A stretch of DNA of 64,000 nt from Primula veris (Eukaryota; Streptophyta; Magnoliopsida; Ericales; Primulaceae), in the NCBI GenBank assembly GCA_963682055.1, contig OY821744.1:3601001-3665000 (forward strand), in the 5' to 3' direction. The first letter of the stretch is position 1; the number at the start of each line of letters is the position of its first letter. Under the pieces are notes generated by a model. It saw only the letters and a program-made list of their open reading frames with translations, did not search any database and was not told the DNA's origin. The translations under genes and the position numbers were made by a program. Below, piece after piece: positions 24,110 through 34,641 of the stretch.

Positions 24110-25441
24110 CTATCGTCCCGATAAAATAGGCATTGTAATCGACCTACTTATAGATGTAAAAGGAAGATCCGAATTCATCTTGGTTCTTGCATATGCAGCA
24201 TATTTTTTCTTCCCATTTCCAACAATTCCATCACTATTTTCATCATCATTTATGCATAAAACATCAACAATCACCATTTGGGTTTGAGGTGGCTCTTCAA
24301 CTACAACTCTCCCTTCTAGCATTTCTACAACTTTGTCCATACTTGGCCTTAGCCTAGCCTTCTCTTGTATACACCACAATGCTACATAGACCATTTTCTT
24401 AACCTCTTTTTCATCAACTAAAACACATCTATCATCCACCACTTCCATTATTTTTCCTTCCTTTAGTTTATCACTCACAATTTTTGGATAATAATTAAAT
24501 TTCCGGTCCGAGTCTTCTACTATTTTCACATTCCTCCTCCCACCAATAATCTCCAAAAGCACCATCCCATAGCTAAAAATATCCGATTTCTCGGATATGC
24601 CATTTTCTAATATCCATTCGGGGGCTAAGTAACCCTTAGTCCCCCGAACGGTGGTCAAAACTCTGCTCTGATCCAAATTCATTTTCTTGGATAGCCCAAA
24701 ATCCGAAACAATAGCGTGATAACTCTCGTCTAGTAGAATATTCTCGGGCTTCACATCTAGGTGCAAGATCCTAGACCTACAATCGTTGTGTAAGTACGAA
24801 AGAGCCCTCGCTACATCGATAGCAACCCTACACCTCAAATTCCAAGGCAAACATTTTCCTTCACTATTCGGGAAAATCCACTTATCCAGCGATCCGTTCG
24901 GGATGAAATCATAAACCAAAAAACGCTGGCCTTTATGTACACAACAGTATCCGATTAATCTCACTAAATTAAGATGTTGAGCGCTCGCGACTGCGGCAAC
25001 TTCAGACTTGAACTCTGTCTCTCCACTCTCTACATCTCCCTCGATTCTTTTCACCGCGACTTGAACTCCATCACTTAATATTCCCTTGAATACGGAAGCT
25101 GACGAGCCTCTCCCTATAAGCGACGAAAACCTATCCGTAGCTTCTTCAAGCTCTTTGTATCGAAACTTGGTTGGAACTCCTGCTATTTTACGTAGAAAAC
25201 TATATTCTATCCGAAGCTCTTTTCCTTCTAAGCTTAGTTGAGCTCTAAACGTTTTTCTTCTTTCGTTAAAGCAAAAACGAAACAAAATAATCGATATAAT
25301 GGCGAAAATTGCCGCTAGGACAGCTCCTAGGATTAAGAAGAAAGTTTTGGATTGTTTGAGAGAAAAACGAGCTATAATGATAACTAAAACGAGTGAGAGT
25401 ATTGATAAGGTGGATATAATGTAAGCTTTTCGATTCTCCAT
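24110..25441 (-). CDS. Receptor-like protein kinase, At5g20050 type
   Basis: A single-exon ORF of 443 residues. There is no large ectodomain: a short N-terminus is followed by one long or two adjacent hydrophobic segments (about residues 7-24 and 33-55) and then a cytosolic kinase (about 104-375). The glycine-rich loop is GRGSSASVFKG (110-120); Lys131 is in VAVK and Glu147 in the C helix. The catalytic loop is HLDVKPEN with Asp229, DFG is at 247-249 and APE at 273-275. The usual HRD arginine is Leu228, so this is a non-RD kinase by sequence. Length and motifs match Arabidopsis At5g20050. It lies next to the thioesterase on the same strand, 3.5 kb upstream, which parallels the At5g20050-At5g20060 pair. 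Ligand and pathway are unknown. The start is the first ATG, just before the hydrophobic segment. Confidence 0.93.
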   Translation of the reverse strand: MENRKAYIISTLSILSLVLVIIIARFSLKQSKTFFLILGAVLAAIFAIISIILFRFCFNERRKTFRAQLSLEGKELRIEYSFLRKIAGVPTKFRYKELEEATDRFSSLIGRGSSASVFKGILSDGVQVAVKRIEGDVESGETEFKSEVAAVASAQHLNLVRLIGYCCVHKGQRFLVYDFIPNGSLDKWIFPNSEGKCLPWNLRCRVAIDVARALSYLHNDCRSRILHLDVKPENILLDESYHAIVSDFGLSKKMNLDQSRVLTTVRGTKGYLAPEWILENGISEKSDIFSYGMVLLEIIGGRRNVKIVEDSDRKFNYYPKIVSDKLKEGKIMEVVDDRCVLVDEKEVKKMVYVALWCIQEKARLRPSMDKVVEMLEGRVVVEEPPQTQMVIVDVLCINDDENSDGIVGNGKKKYAAYARTKMNSDLPFTSISRSITMPILSGR

Positions 25442-28400
25442 TAGAGTTTTGTGTTCTAAGTTTTTTGCTGAAGTTATAAAGAAATGAAGATGGTAGTTGT
25501 CTAGGTGTTAATTGAGTTGTATTGTCTAGCTGTGTGCCGAGTTGTTAGTACGAAATTACGTGTAATTTTAATCGATAAATAACTCATATCTAAGTTGTCG
25601 AAGTATAATGTTTTAAAAATTAATCATATATTTCAAATCTTAAACTATATGAACAAAATTTGAAAATTTACATTTCGACAATTTAAATACGAGATATTTA
25701 CCGATTAAAGTTGTATATAGATACATCTTATCCTAAAATTTTGATACACCAGTATCATTTATTTAAAAAGCTTTATACAATATACATGTGCAGATGTGCT
25801 CACAGGTTTTGAACTTTTTATGTACGATATTATTTGGTTTTTATATTAGTTTCAGAAATGTCATTCTAACCCGAAAGATTTCATTTATAACGATAAAATT
25901 TTGGACTTTTTAACATTTTGCCTATGTTTTGTTGTTTTAGGAAGCTTTACGGTTAATAATCATGATAAGCTATAGTTAAATAAATTTTGAAAAAAAAGAT
26001 CGAGCAATCTTTTATGATTTTTTTTATTCATAATACTTATATCGTGAGCCCGGCAATTTTTTTAATTTAATACAAGCAACAAGAACAACTTATAAAATTT
26101 ATCAGTTTTTTTCGAAATTTGGTTAGAAAAGGTCTACCGGTGTTAGAATTAGAATTGATATGACTAATATTTTGGTCCCAAAAATAGAGGAAAATAGTGT
26201 AATTTGAAACCGTTAAAATGAGTAAAAAATTGAATAGAGACTATAGAGTCAATAAACTATGTGGTATGAGTTTTATTGATTTGTATTTATGTTAACCACG
26301 TGTTACACGTAGTGACATAGGCCATAGTTGCGCATTAATAGATTATTGAATTTTGAAAGTGTTGAAGAGGAAAAAAAATGGTAGAAATATTTCCTTTCTA
26401 ATTTCATACTATTTGTAGTATTCTAGAATCAACAGAAAATTAAATTAAATTTCCTGATAAGATTCTAACAATTGACCATGTCCAAAATAAGCTGATCTGG
26501 AAGAGAATAACAAACTAAAAAATAATACTATTTCCTTTACATATCGTATAGAGACTCGGTCATTAATCATTACTGGGAGAACCGGATTTTTTTAAATAAA
26601 AATAGCGGCGTAAACCGAAAGTATTATCACACATCGCCTATATATATATATGAGTACATATATAGTATATAACCTAAGAAAACCCTGATTATTATCACCA
26701 ATACCTTTTAAAGCCGTGCGGCCCGAGAAGTAAGAACGAAATCGGGCCAAAACGAACAGGTAGTAGTAAGCAGATGTGATGGTCTGCTCGAAATACCGGG
26801 TCCTTACAATTATTTTGGCATTTTTATTTTTAAAACGATAAAGATTGCATAGAGAATATATGGTCAGGTATTCCAGAATTAAATAAAATTGAAATTATAA
26901 GTGTCATCCAGCATGTCAAACAAACAGCCCCATGTTTATTATAACTGTCTTCGTATCTGTGGGGAAAATAATAATAATTAACAAACTTATAATATGTCTT
27001 CACTTGTTTGTTGTTACTCAATGTACAATGGTGTGACCGACCAACTTAAAAAAAGTGTAAAGATAACTTTATGTAGGGCAATTTTATAAGTGTGTGATCA
27101 TGATAACACTATCGTATATCCGGTATATTATAATTTAGGGCGTACAATCCATTAAAAACTCAATATATATTAATGAATCCAAAATTAACTATCATAAAAT
27201 TAATTCAAAACTAAAACTAAAAAATTTTATTGGTTGGTACACGCTTAATTATTGTATACCGGGTTCATATTAGTGATTCTCGTGATCGTGTGATTAAAAA
27301 CTAATTAAGTGAATACACGTCATCCGAGAAAGAAGGTGAGTAAATGAAAGATAAAAGAGTTTTTTTTGGTGTCTAGTCATATTTAAAAAAAAAAAATTGT
27401 TTATAGGTCAGTACTATCAAAATATTTTTAAGTCTACATTACATTAAAAGTGATAAAAAAGATACTGTTTTCGTATTTATTTATTTTACTTAATAATTCA
27501 AACAAATAATAAAAAAAACTTAAAATAACTAAAAAAATAGCTTTTAACTTGTTTTTTTACACTTTTTTTTTAATAATCACCGGACCAATTTTTATTAATT
27601 ATTCAAATGTCTTACAAATTTCAGAAATAGCGAGAAATTACAACCGATATCCGGTAACCAAACAATTACAAAACTGGAAAATTTGCTCTTTATAATTGAA
27701 ACTTTATTTTGAAAAACTTTTCTAGTACGATTCTCGTCCTTTATCATGTTTAATAAACAAATCGAATGTTGTTTTTACACTTTAATATCTCTATCGTGTC
27801 GATTATAATCGTCTTTTTTAAGCTTAAAAACATCTTTCAAACTATTTTTTACATTTTCATATCTTTCCCGTATAGATTATAAGTTATTTTTTAAGGTTAA
27901 AAACAGCTTTTAAACTCTTTTATATTGGGCCGGGTGACTTAAACTTAAATTAGTTTCGGTCAAACACTTGGACTCGAAAAATCTTATAAGAGATGATGTC
28001 TAGATAATATTCTCAAAATGAAAACAGTATGTTGGGCAATTTTCTGGTTTTAAAGTTAATCAAAGTCCAATTACAAGGAATTATAAGAAAAAAAATGTTA
28101 GAAGCCGATACTCCTACTCGTTTTTTTTTAAACGATGGAATAAATGTTCTTTGGTGCTTCTACATAAATGTTCTTTGGTGCTTCTTCACTTGGTTCTATG
28201 GTGCATTATTTTGCTTTGATTACCAAGAAACAAGAAACAAGAAACGATTTTCGTCGATTGTAGTTGTCGAACCTGGTGATTTGCTAGCCATTTGTTCTAG
28301 CTTCAATTTGAAGTTATTTAACCATCGAATAAGAAGCTTATCCATATTTATAGCACTTTCTCAAAACATACCTTACACTTTGTCGACGATTTGCGGTAAT

Positions 28401-28654
28401 AAGAAAATTTTCTGATGCAATCTGTTTCTGCATGTACAAGCCAGGCATTGTATCATTTGTGAGCTTTTAACCTAGCTACATTTTAAGTTATCCTGTAAAT
28501 TAATACTACTTTTTTTAATATACTATCAAGAATTCAACACTGAACAAATGGCTAGCTTCTTATTTGGTAGGAAATTTGTATTAACTGCAATTTTGAACCC
28601 TAATATTTATCTTCTTTGTTCTGTGTTCCTGAAATGTATAATAATGTCAATGAG
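25442..28654. other. AT-rich spacer with transposon remnants
   Basis: The kinase promoter should lie at the left end. A foldback at about 25550-25730 (ACGTGTAATTTTAATCG against CGATTAAAGTTGTATAT-like) looks like a decayed Stowaway-type MITE. A GC-richer patch at 26700-26815, ending GGGTCCTTACAA, may be a degraded LTR end. A 128-codon frame at 28029-28415 has no motif, and I do not call it a gene. Confidence 0.4.
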
Positions 28655-29040
28655 CCAGGTATACTCAACCAGACTCTCAACACAACAGTGCTTAATCTAA
28701 ATTTAGAATTTCATTTTCATCCTGAAATTTACGAGTCTGTTATTCAGCCATATATTTAATATATTTAATTAATATTTAAGTTTAGGGTAGTTTCAAATAG
28801 GATTTTATAATATTATATTTGAGTTTTTATTTTGTTGAATCGTCAAATAAAATATATTAAAATCATTAAAATTTTAAATATTTTTAATTAATATTTAAGT
28901 TTAGGATAATCTCAATTAATATATGTTTCATAAATATTATATTTGACGTTTTATTTTTGTTTTGGTTGGGTGTCAAAAGAATTCTAAAAATTACATAAAA
29001 TACTGTATGATAATCAGTATGGTTGAGTCAATCTGCCTTT
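28655..29040. mobile_element. MITE-like dispersed repeat, copy 1
   Basis: This matches the reverse complement of 46740-47110 over about 370 bp (shared GAATCGTCAAATAAAATATA, TCAACCAGACTCTCAACAC and others). Both ends carry a related ACTCAACCAGACT-type word in inverted orientation, which suggests a non-autonomous DNA transposon. Internally a block of about 150 bp is present twice. Confidence 0.55.
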
Positions 29041-30241
29041 ATATCGTTACTGTTAAATGTATGCTAGACCATGTAGGAAAATCCAATGGAAAAGCAAAAG
29101 TTCTATTTCTTGAAGTTAAAAGTAACCTCTTTGAAAAATTACCAATGACTTTATTATTCACTCGCACATTTCCTATTAAAGGATGGGAGAAATATAAAAA
29201 GAATTCTTACCCAATTGATTGTTTTTATGTTTTATTGGCTGTGAAAGTAAGAGTTTGTATTATCAGTATGGATAGAAAAATCGAAACATGAGTCAAAAAT
29301 TGATATATTGGTAAGTTGTGTCAAGTAATTTTATTTTATTTTTACCCCGAGAGTGATTATTTGATATCGAGTAAAAATTCTCGCTCTCACATCTTTGAGA
29401 ACACTGAGTTTTTTTATTGTTTTTTCAAAGTTGAATTTTCTTTCAAGCAACATATTGCGGCTAGCTAGGACAAGATTATAAGCTTTAAAGCAAGAATTTA
29501 AGTTTCGTGATTTTTTTATCTTTATTTTCCATAAGATCGATGCAATATTTTATTTTTTCCAGCAAAGAAAGACATTTCATTCACAAGAAATACAAGTTGC
29601 TTTCCACTGATTCTATACAAAGTACTAAAATCGAGAGGACCATATATGAAAAGAATTATAAAAACGATTCGAGCTAACAATAATCTCCACTAAAAAGTGA
29701 ATGCACAAAATAAAGTAGAAAACCGATCGAAGTCACTTACAACCAAATAAGAGTAGTAAATTCCACAACAAACCATCATCGAGTAGCACCCGATAAATCT
29801 TGCCTGTAAGCCTTTACTTTCTTAAACTACAATAAGTCACCGACTCATTGGTATCATCAACGATCCATATGGAAAATTTTAATCGCAATATTTTTCAAAT
29901 ATTCTGTTGCTAAAATAGTTTAACAAGATTCCACCCAACAAACTTTTAACCAATTAACGTAATCTTATCAAAAATAACTAGTCCCGGCACAAGATCATCT
30001 CCAAATCAATAAATCATTTCTGAAACTTCAATCATGTCGTATTCATAAATATTCCATACATATTCAGTGCGAAAAAGAAACCCACCTCAGAAGTAAAATG
30101 TTACGTGTTTGTTTAGTCATTAATTTTGTTATATGAGATCGCGGCATGTAACTGGCATATTAATCAATAGGTAGTTTGGTCATGTTAAATAAGTCATGTT
30201 ATCGTTTTTTCATATGTATTCGTAATTATTATTCGATTATA
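29041..30241. other. Spacer, nothing recognised
   Basis: AT-rich sequence without a supported gene. A 109-codon frame (28962-29291) shows no motif and partly overlaps the repeat at its left. Confidence 0.35.
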
Positions 30242-30448
30242 TTTTTTAATCAACTTTCTATTTTATTTCTAAAGTGTTTTTAAAAAAAAAATCTGTAAAA
30301 TTTGAATTTTTATATTTTTTGGGTATTTATTAATATTACTACTTTAAAAATTGGCAAAACAAACAATAAATACAAAAAAAAAAAGACAAATTTTATAGAT
30401 TTTTTTGAAAAACACTTTAGAAATAAAATAGAAAGTTGATTAAAAAAC
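30242..30448. repeat. Long near-perfect hairpin (foldback MITE)
   Basis: An arm of about 62 bases (30242-30304, with TTAATCAACTTTCTATTTTA) returns as its reverse complement at 30388-30448, with only a few mismatches and gaps. Weaker inverted pairing continues inward (GGTATTTATT against AATAAATAC). It is 207 bp in all and AT-rich, and it ends about 100 bp from the Tat LTR. Confidence 0.75.
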
Positions 30449-30544
30449 ATTTCAAATCTTAAAATAGTATATGTTGCCTATGTTATAGCCTTTGGTTATC
30501 AAAACATTTCAATCTTAACATACTTTGTGACAAAGCCATAACTT

Positions 30545-31095
30545 TGTTCGGTGTCGTTAGGCTTTTCAACAATGATATATAATGAATTGACAATAAACGA
30601 TGAACACTTCTTGATCTTTATTATTATTCGGCAATTGCCATTGTTCGGACTACAATTCTATCACTATACTTATGCTCGGATTCGCTGTTTGATCATGAAC
30701 GTGATCTTTCTCTTCTCTTCGGTGCTCGATTCTCTACCTTGCTCGGTTTGACTATTGATGTGATAAGTTCTGACAAGTTTTTATCTTTTCTTTCCTTCTC
30801 TCTATATTTTTGAGATATGTTTTCTGGTCCTTCTTTTAGGGGGGGTACTTGGCTATTTATAGGCAATTATGCCTCCTAAGATGTTGACAAGTGTCGCCAT
30901 CTTAGGCGTCACCTCATGGGATTTTCCCTTGTGGACCTTTAATAACTGGGCTAGGACCTTTATAGATAATGGCCTGTTAGGAAAGCTCTCTTAATCCATG
31001 GGTTTTTGGGTCTAAGCATTGGGTACCCTCTAGTAATGGGTGGATCGATTCATACCCGAATAGACATATTCGGGTCCAATTTTCATGTTCTATCA
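30545..31095 (-). repeat. 3' LTR of the Tat element
   Basis: A TG...CA stretch of 551 bp. On the minus strand it starts TGATAGAACATG and ends CGACACCGAACA. It contains a TATA box, a plausible transcript start region and A-rich AATAATAAA words near its end. Just upstream on the minus strand lies GAGGAAGTCAGGGAGCACT, a purine-rich tract suited as the second-strand primer. The 5' partner is lost, so the borders come only from TG/CA and the tract. Confidence 0.65.
30854..30861 (-). promoter_or_regulatory. TATA box in the Tat LTR
   Basis: On the minus strand CCTATAAATAGCC reads as a canonical TATA box, about 240 bases into the LTR. Confidence 0.6.
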
Positions 31096-31302
31096 AGTGC
31101 TCCCTGACTTCCTCGATGTGGTCTCCACGTCGAGGGAGTCATGATTGGTCTGTCGAGGATGTTGCTTCGGTCTTGTTGTTCCCAAGGCTTTATCGAGAAA
31201 CGCGATAGATTTATGACTGTTTCCTGGGGCTCATTTGAGGTCATTAAGAAGTCCTATCTTGGTATCTTTTTTCGAGGAAAACCCTTGATCTTCCCAACAT
31301 TT

Positions 31303-31311
31303 ATATAAAAG
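31303..31311 (+). promoter_or_regulatory. TATA box of mini-gene 1
   Basis: TATATAAAAG lies about 60 bases upstream of the ATG at 31364. A similar arrangement (CTTTGATCTTC shortly before TATA) stands before mini-gene 2. Confidence 0.55.
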
Positions 31312-31363
31312 GAAGTGCCCCATCCCCCATTATCCCATTTATTATTACTTCGACTGTGACGCA

Positions 31364-31675
31364 ATGGCTTCTCCCAATGGTTCTACTGGAGACAACTCTT
31401 CAGATTACGTCGCTTACTTGGAGAATGAGGTCAAGAAGGCTCGCGTCATGAAAAGGAAACTGGCGGACGTGACAAAAAGGTTGTCTGATATGGACGCGGC
31501 TCATCACTTGACGATGGCTGACCGGGATTGGGCCTTTGAGCGTATAAAGAGGCTCGAGGCTTCTCTGGCCAAGCAAAAGGCAGCAAAAAGGGCCTATAAG
31601 CTTGCTTTTAAGGAGCTGCATGATCGGTCCAAGCCGGGGTCGGATGACGTTGAAGCAAGCTCTTCCTCGGAATAA
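31364..31675 (+). CDS. Tat antisense mini-gene 1: small coiled-coil protein
   Basis: A 103-residue ORF starting MASPNGSTGDNSSDYVAYLE. The body (about 15-90) is charged and heptad-like (YLENEVKKARVMKRKLADV, FERIKRLEASLAKQKAAKR), followed by the acidic/serine tail DDVEASSSSE. No enzyme motif is seen. It has its own TATA box 60 bp upstream and an AATAAA at about 31742, so it looks like a complete small transcription unit on the strand opposite to pol. It is a tandem paralogue of the copy at 31965, with a 601-bp period that includes the promoter. Function is unknown; it could be a self-association or RNA/protein-binding accessory factor, but that is speculation. Confidence 0.6.
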   Translation: MASPNGSTGDNSSDYVAYLENEVKKARVMKRKLADVTKRLSDMDAAHHLTMADRDWAFERIKRLEASLAKQKAAKRAYKLAFKELHDRSKPGSDDVEASSSSE

Positions 31676-31909
31676 TTAACTTTTGTGATTTCTTTTGTAT
31701 TGGATATCACCACCAAGTTGTAATCGAATTATTGAAAATATTAATAAAATATTTCCTATTTTCATTCCTGTCTGTTTATTTTCTTAATACCTCATTGGAT
31801 GACTCAATTGGACTTGAACTGTCGTTAGTTAGCCATAAATGTCTTTGGGAAGTTCAACAGGGTTAGTCTTTCTTCGAGATGACCTTTGATCTTCTCCATT
31901 ATTTCTTCT

Positions 31910-31917
31910 TATAAAAG
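31910..31917 (+). promoter_or_regulatory. TATA box of mini-gene 2
   Basis: TATAAAAG lies 55 bases upstream of the ATG at 31965, preceded by the CTTTGATCTTC block shared with the first promoter. Confidence 0.55.
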
Positions 31918-31964
31918 GGGGTTGTACCTATCTTTTTGTATAACTCCCCTTATTAACGAACCAA

Positions 31965-32303
31965 ATGGCTTCTCCTCGTGAAACTAGTGGTGACAACCTT
32001 TCTGAGTATGTTGCCCATCTCGAGGAGGAGGTGAGAAAGGCGCGTATTCTTGAGGGGAAGGTTGCCTCCTTGTCCATGGAAGCTCGTCGGGCTGCTGAAA
32101 TGGACGAGCGATTGGACGTCATGGAGAGTGAATAACAGAAGTCTTTGATTGATAACATTTGGGCACGTGCTCGGATCAAAGAGCTCGAAGCCTCTAGAGA
32201 CAGGCACATTGCTTCCAAGAGGGCTTACAAACTGGCCCTCAAGGAAGTGTATGCTCGGTCGAAGAGGAAGCCGAATGATGAAGCAGGCCCTTCTACGAAA
32301 TGA
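31965..32303 (+). pseudogene. Mini-gene 2: paralogue of mini-gene 1 with an internal stop
   Basis: The frame starts MASPRETSGDNLSEYVAHLE, aligning with mini-gene 1 from the first residue, and ends with SKRAYKLALKEVYARSK and a short PSTK tail (112 codons). An in-frame TAA at 32133-32135 (codon 57) breaks it; the frame stays open after it. An AATAAA follows near 32370. TATA box, leader and ATG are preserved, so it was a working duplicate until the nonsense change, or two short peptides are made. Confidence 0.6.
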
Positions 32304-32808
32304 TTTTTTTTTTCTTTTTATTGTACTTCCTTTATGTTGACTGCTTCTTCTGTAATGAAGTTTCAATCAATCAATAAAGACTTCTTTTTCTTGTTTTTAT
32401 CTGAATTATTCTCCCAATGCAATTAATTTTGACTGCGCATGCTTGTGGCTTCATTAATGATTTTTCTTGGGCCTTGTGCTTGACCTTATCCACTGAATCT
32501 TCTGAATCTTTGTATCTAGGAACTAATGGGATTTCTTGAGCCCTGTGCACAAATCTTATCCTTTATCTCTTAACACTGTTGCACTTTCCTAGAGAGACAC
32601 GTGTAGAAGCTTTTTGGAATTTACCCTCTTCAAATACTGGCATGAATCCAAGCGTTTCTTCTTAATAGACGCATATTTTAATAACGAATGGTTGCAACTC
32701 CCCACTTTTAATTTCTTCTCAACAGGCGCATCTTTTAATTACCCATGTTTTCCAGAGTCTTTTGACGAACGGTTGCAATTCCCCATATTAAACCATCCTT
32801 AATCTTTC
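32304..32808. other. Spacer between mini-genes 2 and 3
   Basis: No conserved coding sequence. Two diverged copies of an ACGAATGGTTGCAACTCCCC-like block occur near 32683 and 32767, in the region upstream of the third promoter. Confidence 0.45.
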
Positions 32809-32816
32809 TATAAATA
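32809..32816 (+). promoter_or_regulatory. TATA box of mini-gene 3
   Basis: TATAAATA lies 91 bases upstream of the ATG at 32900, followed by a pyrimidine-rich leader. Confidence 0.5.
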
Positions 32817-32899
32817 CCTTCTTAAGATATGAGTTTATTCATAATCTCTTCTTTATCTCTCCTTACCATATATAGAATTTTATCCCATAACCCCCTAAA

Positions 32900-33193
32900 A
32901 TGGCTGGTTCTTTCACCAAATCTGCATTGGCTTTGCAAGTGGAGGCTTTTGAAGCCTCATATGGCCATGCACTAAAGCTGTTGAAGGATGCTGAAGAGGA
33001 GTTAAAGGTGATGCGTTATCACCATACCGAGATGGTTTGGGAATTAACTTGGCTAAGGTCCGAGCTGGATTATTGCCGACGTGCTCGTCAGGCTCTAGTC
33101 AAAGAGAATGAGGTGTTGAGGGGGAACCCGACGCTTCGAGACAGGGATGTGTCTGCCGGGCCTTCTCATCGATACCGATCGACCTCCCCCTAG
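32900..33193 (+). CDS. Tat antisense mini-gene 3: small coiled-coil protein
   Basis: A 97-residue intact ORF, MAGSFTKSALALQVEAFEAS at the start. Residues about 10-75 are predicted by eye to be helical and charged (LLKDAEEELKVMRYHHTEMV, WLRSELDYCRRARQALVKEN). The tail is short, basic and Ser/Pro-rich (PSHRYRSTSP). It is not clearly related in sequence to mini-genes 1/2, but it has the same layout of TATA box, short leader, coiled coil and low-complexity tail. No known domain recognised. Confidence 0.55.
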   Translation: MAGSFTKSALALQVEAFEASYGHALKLLKDAEEELKVMRYHHTEMVWELTWLRSELDYCRRARQALVKENEVLRGNPTLRDRDVSAGPSHRYRSTSP

Positions 33194-33650
33194 CCTCACC
33201 TTTTTTCTTTATTTTTTATTTATTTCAATTTTCTTCATTTCTTCATCTTTTCTCATCTCTTTTTCTTTTTCTTTTGCGCTTCCCCTTTCTTTTTCTTCAT
33301 CTTCTTTTCTCACCACTACGATGTAACAATCAACCCTGAGTCCCTCGGGTTTTTTGTTACTTCTATATTTTTTTTTTCTTCCGCTTCTTGTTTCTTTTCT
33401 TCGTACTCACCCTAGGGTTTTTGTCATTTTTCTTTTTCTTTTATATTTTGTTCTCTCTACTTTTTTCTTTTCTCTTTCTTCATCCTCGGTCTCACCACCT
33501 TTTCTTCTTCGTTTTCTTGCACTCTTCTTCTTTTCTTTTTCTTATGTTTCTTTTCTTTGTATTTCTCTTTTCTTCTTTATGTTCCTCTTCCTCTTTTATG
33601 CTTCTTTCCTTCGCGTCTCCTGTTCTCTCGGCTCGATGATATAGTCGATC
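33194..33650 (+). repeat. Pyrimidine-rich (CT/TTC) low-complexity tract
   Basis: About 450 bases made almost only of TTC, TTTC and CT words on the plus strand. The Phe/Ser/Leu-rich frames that cross it (up to 114 codons on either strand) are composition artefacts. Confidence 0.8.
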
Positions 33651-33659
33651 TTCTTTCAT

Positions 33660-33790
33660 CGTTGTCCTCTGATGTAATAGATTTTCTTTTGATGTTGTCC
33701 TCTGATGTAATAGATTTTCTTTTGCTGTTGTCCTCTGATGTAATGAATTTTCTTTTGCTGTTGTCCTATGATGTAATGAACAGTGATGTA
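33660..33790 (+). repeat. 33-bp tandem repeat, four units
   Basis: Unit TGTTGTCCTCTGATGTAATA plus GATTTTCTTTTGA, repeated four times, the last one diverged. It lies between mini-genes 3 and 4. Confidence 0.85.
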
Positions 33791-33952
33791 TCCCATCTTT
33801 ACTAATGAAAATTACCTTTGCCCTTGTATATTGCACTTCTTTTTATGTTGCGTTTGTGGTTTGTAGTTTTGCTGGAATATGAATCTTTGAATATTTTGCA
33901 TCTTTATTTCCTGCCGTACTGTAGCCGAGTGACGTCTGAGGCCTGTATCGGA

Positions 33953-34043
33953 TGCATGCTCCCATGCAATGTCAGATAATATGCATGTTCCCAAGTATTT
34001 GTCAGGCGAATATGCACGTTCCCCAGCATTGTCAGGCAATGCC
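33953..34043 (+). repeat. About 30-bp tandem repeat, three units
   Basis: Three diverged units of the form GCATGTTCCCA-GCAATGTCAGG-AATAT directly upstream of the TATA box at 34059. They may be promoter repeats of mini-gene 4. Confidence 0.7.
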
Positions 34044-34058
34044 ATACTATCTTTGCTC

Positions 34059-34066
34059 TATAAATA
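34059..34066 (+). promoter_or_regulatory. TATA box of mini-gene 4
   Basis: CTCTATAAATACTCC lies about 100 bases before the ATG at 34162. Confidence 0.55.
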
Positions 34067-34161
34067 CTCCTCATTTTTTCCTTAGTAATCATTTTTCACA
34101 CTCTTATTGTTTACTTCTTCCTCTCTCCCTATTATCTTTTGTATTATAACAACTTCCCAGA

Positions 34162-34641
34162 ATGTCTGAGCTCGTGGTGAGATATCATGCTCAGATGAAG
34201 GGCTTAGATGCTGAGGTATCTCGGGTCCGTCATCGAATGGCCAGACTCGAGAAGGAGTATGGTACCCTGGCCTTGAGTCTGATCGTCTCCCATCCCGAGG
34301 AGACAATGAAGTGGACTGAGATTTTGGCCTTGAGTCGTCAGCTCGATAAGTTGCTGTTACAGAGAAATCATCTAGCCCACTCATGGTATGATGCCGAGGA
34401 GATTTGGGACCATGCTCAGGATGAGTTCGATAACTCCCCTCAAGGCCTAGCTAGCATGACAGTTAGAAATGCTCGGCTTGAGGGGCGCATCAAGGTTCTT
34501 ACTAGGGAGAACACCGACCTCTCCGCGGAGAATGAGTGCTTGGTTGTCATGAATGATTCCTACCAAGCTCGGTTAAATCACACAACTCGGGTGGCTTTCT
34601 CTCGGTCTGGTAGTTCGGTTTTTCCGCCCATTGACCCTTAG
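34162..34641 (+). CDS. Tat antisense mini-gene 4: coiled-coil protein
   Basis: A 159-residue intact ORF (MSELVVRYHAQMKGLDAEVS). Two helical, charged stretches are visible (about 8-75, and 100-140 with NARLEGRIKVLTRENTDLSA), and the end is a short Ser/Pro tail. It is the longest of the five small units and has its own TATA box. No clear AATAAA follows; T/GT-rich sequence lies at 34660-34700. No catalytic motif was recognised. Its general character resembles the C-terminal coiled-coil segments of the large antisense gene at 36-39 kb, which may mean a common origin, but I cannot align them convincingly by eye. Confidence 0.55.
   Translation: MSELVVRYHAQMKGLDAEVSRVRHRMARLEKEYGTLALSLIVSHPEETMKWTEILALSRQLDKLLLQRNHLAHSWYDAEEIWDHAQDEFDNSPQGLASMTVRNARLEGRIKVLTRENTDLSAENECLVVMNDSYQARLNHTTRVAFSRSGSSVFPPIDP

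Noticed and set aside
28029..28415. 128-codon plus-strand frame
   Set aside because: No motif and AT-rich codons, and it contains a direct repeat (AATGTTCTTTGGTGCTTCT). It looks like chance or decayed sequence.
28962..29291. 109-codon plus-strand frame
   Set aside because: It starts inside a dispersed repeat and shows no domain or splice context.
33354..33836. Phe/Leu/Ser-rich and Lys/Glu/Arg-rich frames on both strands
   Set aside because: They follow from the CT-rich tract and the 33-bp repeat, not from a gene.
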